A DNA stretch of 54,015 nt from the NCBI GenBank assembly GCA_002698425.1, contig NZXU01000089.1, positions 1 through 54,015 of the forward strand, written 5' to 3'. Of the stretch, positions 52,111-54,015 are shown piece after piece. The notes beneath the pieces are model-generated. The model was not told where the DNA came from. It worked only from the letters and a program-made list of their open reading frames with translations, and did no database searches. Source of the DNA: Ahrensia sp. (GTDB lineage Bacteria; Pseudomonadota; Alphaproteobacteria; Rhizobiales; Rhizobiaceae). The translations under genes were made by a program, and so were the position numbers. The stretch's first letter is position 1. The number at the start of each line of letters is the position of its first letter.

Positions 52111-53300
52111 TCGCGCACGATCCAGTCGCCGGCAAATTCCGTGCCGGCAACGCCCGCGAACCGCCGCACCCGATCCAGCTCAGCCTCAAGCTCGGCTAAA
52201 AACGCCTTCGACAGCCGCATGCCCTTTTCCGGCCAGAATTTCTTCACCGCGAGAACATCGGCATTCCGGTCGGCCTTCATGTCGATGCGGCCGACGATGC
52301 GGTCGCCGCGCAGGACCGGGAAGACGTAGTAGCCATAGATGCGCTTCTCCTCCGGCACGAAGATCTCGATGCGGTAGTTGAAACCGAAAAGCCGCTCGGC
52401 GCGTTTGCGGTCGCGCAGCGCCGGATCGAATGGGCTTAGCACCCTTACGCGGCCCGGCGGCTCCGGCGGGTTGTCCAGAAGATCCGGATAATCCCTGAAG
52501 CGGAGCGAGACCCGCGGCTTCGAGCCGTCGGCACTCTCGACCAGCACCGGTTCCAGTTCCGCCTCGTTCTCGGCGATCCATGCCGCCACCTCGTCGGGCT
52601 TCAGCAGATCCCAGAAGGCGGCGATCTCGCCCCGCGTGGCAAATCCGAGCCGCGAAAGCGCCGAACGGCAGGCCCAGTCGACGAAGTCGTGGTGCTCGAC
52701 TTGCGCCCCATGGCAATGATCCGGGATCACCCGTTCGGCGAGATCATAGACTTTCTGGAAGCCGTCCCGGCGCGCGATGGCGAGGCGGCCCGTGCGCCAG
52801 AGATATTCGAGGGCGGTCTTCGAGGGGTGCCAGTCCCACCAGCCGGTCGACGGCTTGTCGCCCCCGAAATCGCGCGTCATCACTGGACCGTCGCGGGCGA
52901 CCCGTTCGAGAATACCGTCGCATTCATGCAGGAAGGGCGAGCCCTGCCACGCCTCGTAGCGCTGCTGCAGCCGCGCCTCCTCGCGGGCGAAGCGGTGCCG
53001 CCAGTAGCAGAAAAACTCGGACGGGATGATCGAGGCGTCATGGGTCCAGTTCTCGAAGAGATGGCAATCGGTCTCGACCAGCCGCTTCAGGTTCTTTTCG
53101 CGATAGGTGGCGTTGCGCGAGAACAGGATCTGGTGATGCGCGCGAGCCACCGTATTGATCGAATCGACCTGCACGAAACCGAGACGGCGGATCGTCTCGA
53201 GGAGATCGTCCTTCGACTGGCCCTTGTGCGGCGGGTCGGAAAGCCCCTGAAGCGCGAGGAAGGCGCGGCGGGCGGTCTTGTTGTCGATCATGGCGGTCAT
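52107..53300 (-). CDS. YcaQ/AlkX-type DNA glycosylase (HTH_42 winged-helix protein)
   Basis: A 397-aa protein of the HTH_42 family. E. coli YcaQ (AlkX) unhooks DNA interstrand crosslinks. [20 protein letters not shown] (about 43-62) carries the catalytic QxD motif, and [20 protein letters not shown] and GRIDMKADR are family segments. The ATG at 53300 (MTAMIDNK) is chosen; the ATG at 53291 is equally possible. The open frame to 53606 overlaps dapF on the other strand and is not used. Divergent from dapF with a 124-base gap. Confidence 0.85.
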   Translation of the reverse strand: MTAMIDNKTARRAFLALQGLSDPPHKGQSKDDLLETIRRLGFVQVDSINTVARAHHQILFSRNATYREKNLKRLVETDCHLFENWTHDASIIPSEFFCYWRHRFAREEARLQQRYEAWQGSPFLHECDGILERVARDGPVMTRDFGGDKPSTGWWDWHPSKTALEYLWRTGRLAIARRDGFQKVYDLAERVIPDHCHGAQVEHHDFVDWACRSALSRLGFATRGEIAAFWDLLKPDEVAAWIAENEAELEPVLVESADGSKPRVSLRFRDYPDLLDNPPEPPGRVRVLSPFDPALRDRKRAERLFGFNYRIEIFVPEEKRIYGYYVFPVLRGDRIVGRIDMKADRNADVLAVKKFWPEKGMRLSKAFLAELEAELDRVRRFAGVAGTEFAGDWIVRD

Positions 53301-53424
53301 GGGCGGCGCGGAGAGTGCGGCGGAAACGATCCCGAAAGCAAGCCGGCGCGATAACACTCCTGACACTGGCAATTCGGGCCGCGATCCGCCATATAGGCCC
53401 GGAAACCAAGGGAAACCGCAGGAC

Positions 53425-54015
53425 ATGGCGCTCGACGTTCCGTTTGCGAAAATGAACGGGCTTGGAAACCTGATCATCGTAGCCGACATGCGCGGCCGCG
53501 ACAGAACCATTGCGCCTGAAGCCGCCGTCGCCCTCAATGCCGATCCGGCGACCCGATTCGACCAGATCATGGCGATCCACGATCCGCGCCTCGACGGCAC
53601 CGACAATTATATCGACATCCTCAATTCCGACGGCTCCCGCGCCCAGGCTTGCGGCAACGGCACGCGCTGCGTCGTGCAGGCGCTCGCCGCCGAGACCGGC
53701 AAGGCCGTCTTCACTTTACAGACGCCGGCCGGAATCCTGAGCGCCGAGGAACATGCCGACGGCTTGATTTCCGTCGACATGGGCAAGCCGCGCTTCCGCT
53801 GGAACCAGATCCCGCTGGAAGAGGAGTTCGCCGACACGACCGGCATCGAATTGCAGATCGGGCCGATAGACGCGCCTGTGTTGCATACGCCGTCGGTCGC
53901 CAATATCGGCAATCCGCACGCCGTGTTCTGGGTGAAGAACGACGTCTGGACCTACGATCTCGAACGTTTCGGGCCGCTTCGCATCCTTGCAAGGTTCAAT
54001 TTCAATATTATTAAA
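53425..54015 (+). CDS. dapF: Diaminopimelate epimerase, 3' part missing
   Basis: Interconverts LL- and meso-diaminopimelate for lysine and peptidoglycan. The N-terminal 197 codons are present, with FAKMNGLGN (7-15), the first catalytic Cys C76 in ACGNGTRC, and GNPHAVFW. The second catalytic Cys lies beyond the window. After LERFGPL (to about 53979) the last 12 codons ([12 protein letters not shown]) do not match the LLENHPxFPERxN that the family has here, and the bases become AT-rich. AGGA lies just before the ATG at 53425. The end is either an assembly artefact or a real insertion. Confidence 0.9.
   Translation, partial: MALDVPFAKMNGLGNLIIVADMRGRDRTIAPEAAVALNADPATRFDQIMAIHDPRLDGTDNYIDILNSDGSRAQACGNGTRCVVQALAAETGKAVFTLQTPAGILSAEEHADGLISVDMGKPRFRWNQIPLEEEFADTTGIELQIGPIDAPVLHTPSVANIGNPHAVFWVKNDVWTYDLERFGPLRILARFNFNIIK

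Overview
Host and evidence. The window is GC-rich chromosomal DNA of an alphaproteobacterium, most likely of the order Hyphomicrobiales (Rhizobiales). Support comes from an Omp19-type lipoprotein, the mdh-sucCDAB-lpd block, a leuC neighbourhood with an amino-acid ABC transporter and rplS, A/E-rich tails on L19 and S16, and promoters of the CTTGAC-N17 type. It looks like one contig: sdhA is cut at the left edge, dapF is cut at the right edge, and the last ~36 bases depart from the dapF family.

Layout. 1-1842: sdhC-sdhD-sdhA (complex II), minus strand, with a clear promoter. 2081-7283: an MliC-like lipoprotein and three paralogous membrane diguanylate cyclases around an AEC-family permease. 7447-10747: leuC, a small ORF, and an amino-acid ABC permease and binding protein with no ATPase gene. 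10871-15312: a membrane protein, a cNMP-binding patatin phospholipase and an RtcB-family protein. 15445-18312: rplS, a TauE-type permease on the other strand, trmD, rimM. 18412-23402: xerC, a TraB/GumN protein, two glycosyltransferases and two small envelope proteins. 23475-33548: mdh, sucC, two unknown genes, sucD, sucA, sucB, lpd, all minus strand. 33835-38966: accessory island with a Slam/T11SS-type outer-membrane translocon, a surface lipoprotein, a LuxR-type HTH protein, an esterase and an ADP-ribosylglycohydrolase. 38970-42513: zapE, omp19, phoD. 42645-45288: a radical SAM protein of the tetraether-synthase (MJ0619/Tes) type, two small membrane proteins and a divergent Lgt-like protein. 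45317-48397: rpsP, chorismate mutase, GNAT, ffh and a structured RNA with its own promoter and terminator. 48456-49770: a SbtA/SbtB bicarbonate uptake pair. 49904-54015: MBL hydrolase, fatty acid desaturase, YcaQ-type glycosylase, dapF.

How the parts work together. The minus strand carries most of two central-metabolism blocks: complex II, and malate dehydrogenase with succinyl-CoA synthetase and 2-oxoglutarate dehydrogenase including its E3. The ribosome/SRP group that is commonly contiguous (ffh-rpsP-rimM-trmD-rplS) is here split between rpsP and rimM by about 27 kb that holds the TCA block and several accessory islands. The most interesting accessory units are (a) the Lgt-like plus Tes-like operon, which suggests an undescribed lipid or lipoprotein modification, (b) the translocon/surface lipoprotein pair with an 18-bp operator dyad and an adjacent LuxR-type regulator, and (c) the structured RNA upstream of ffh.
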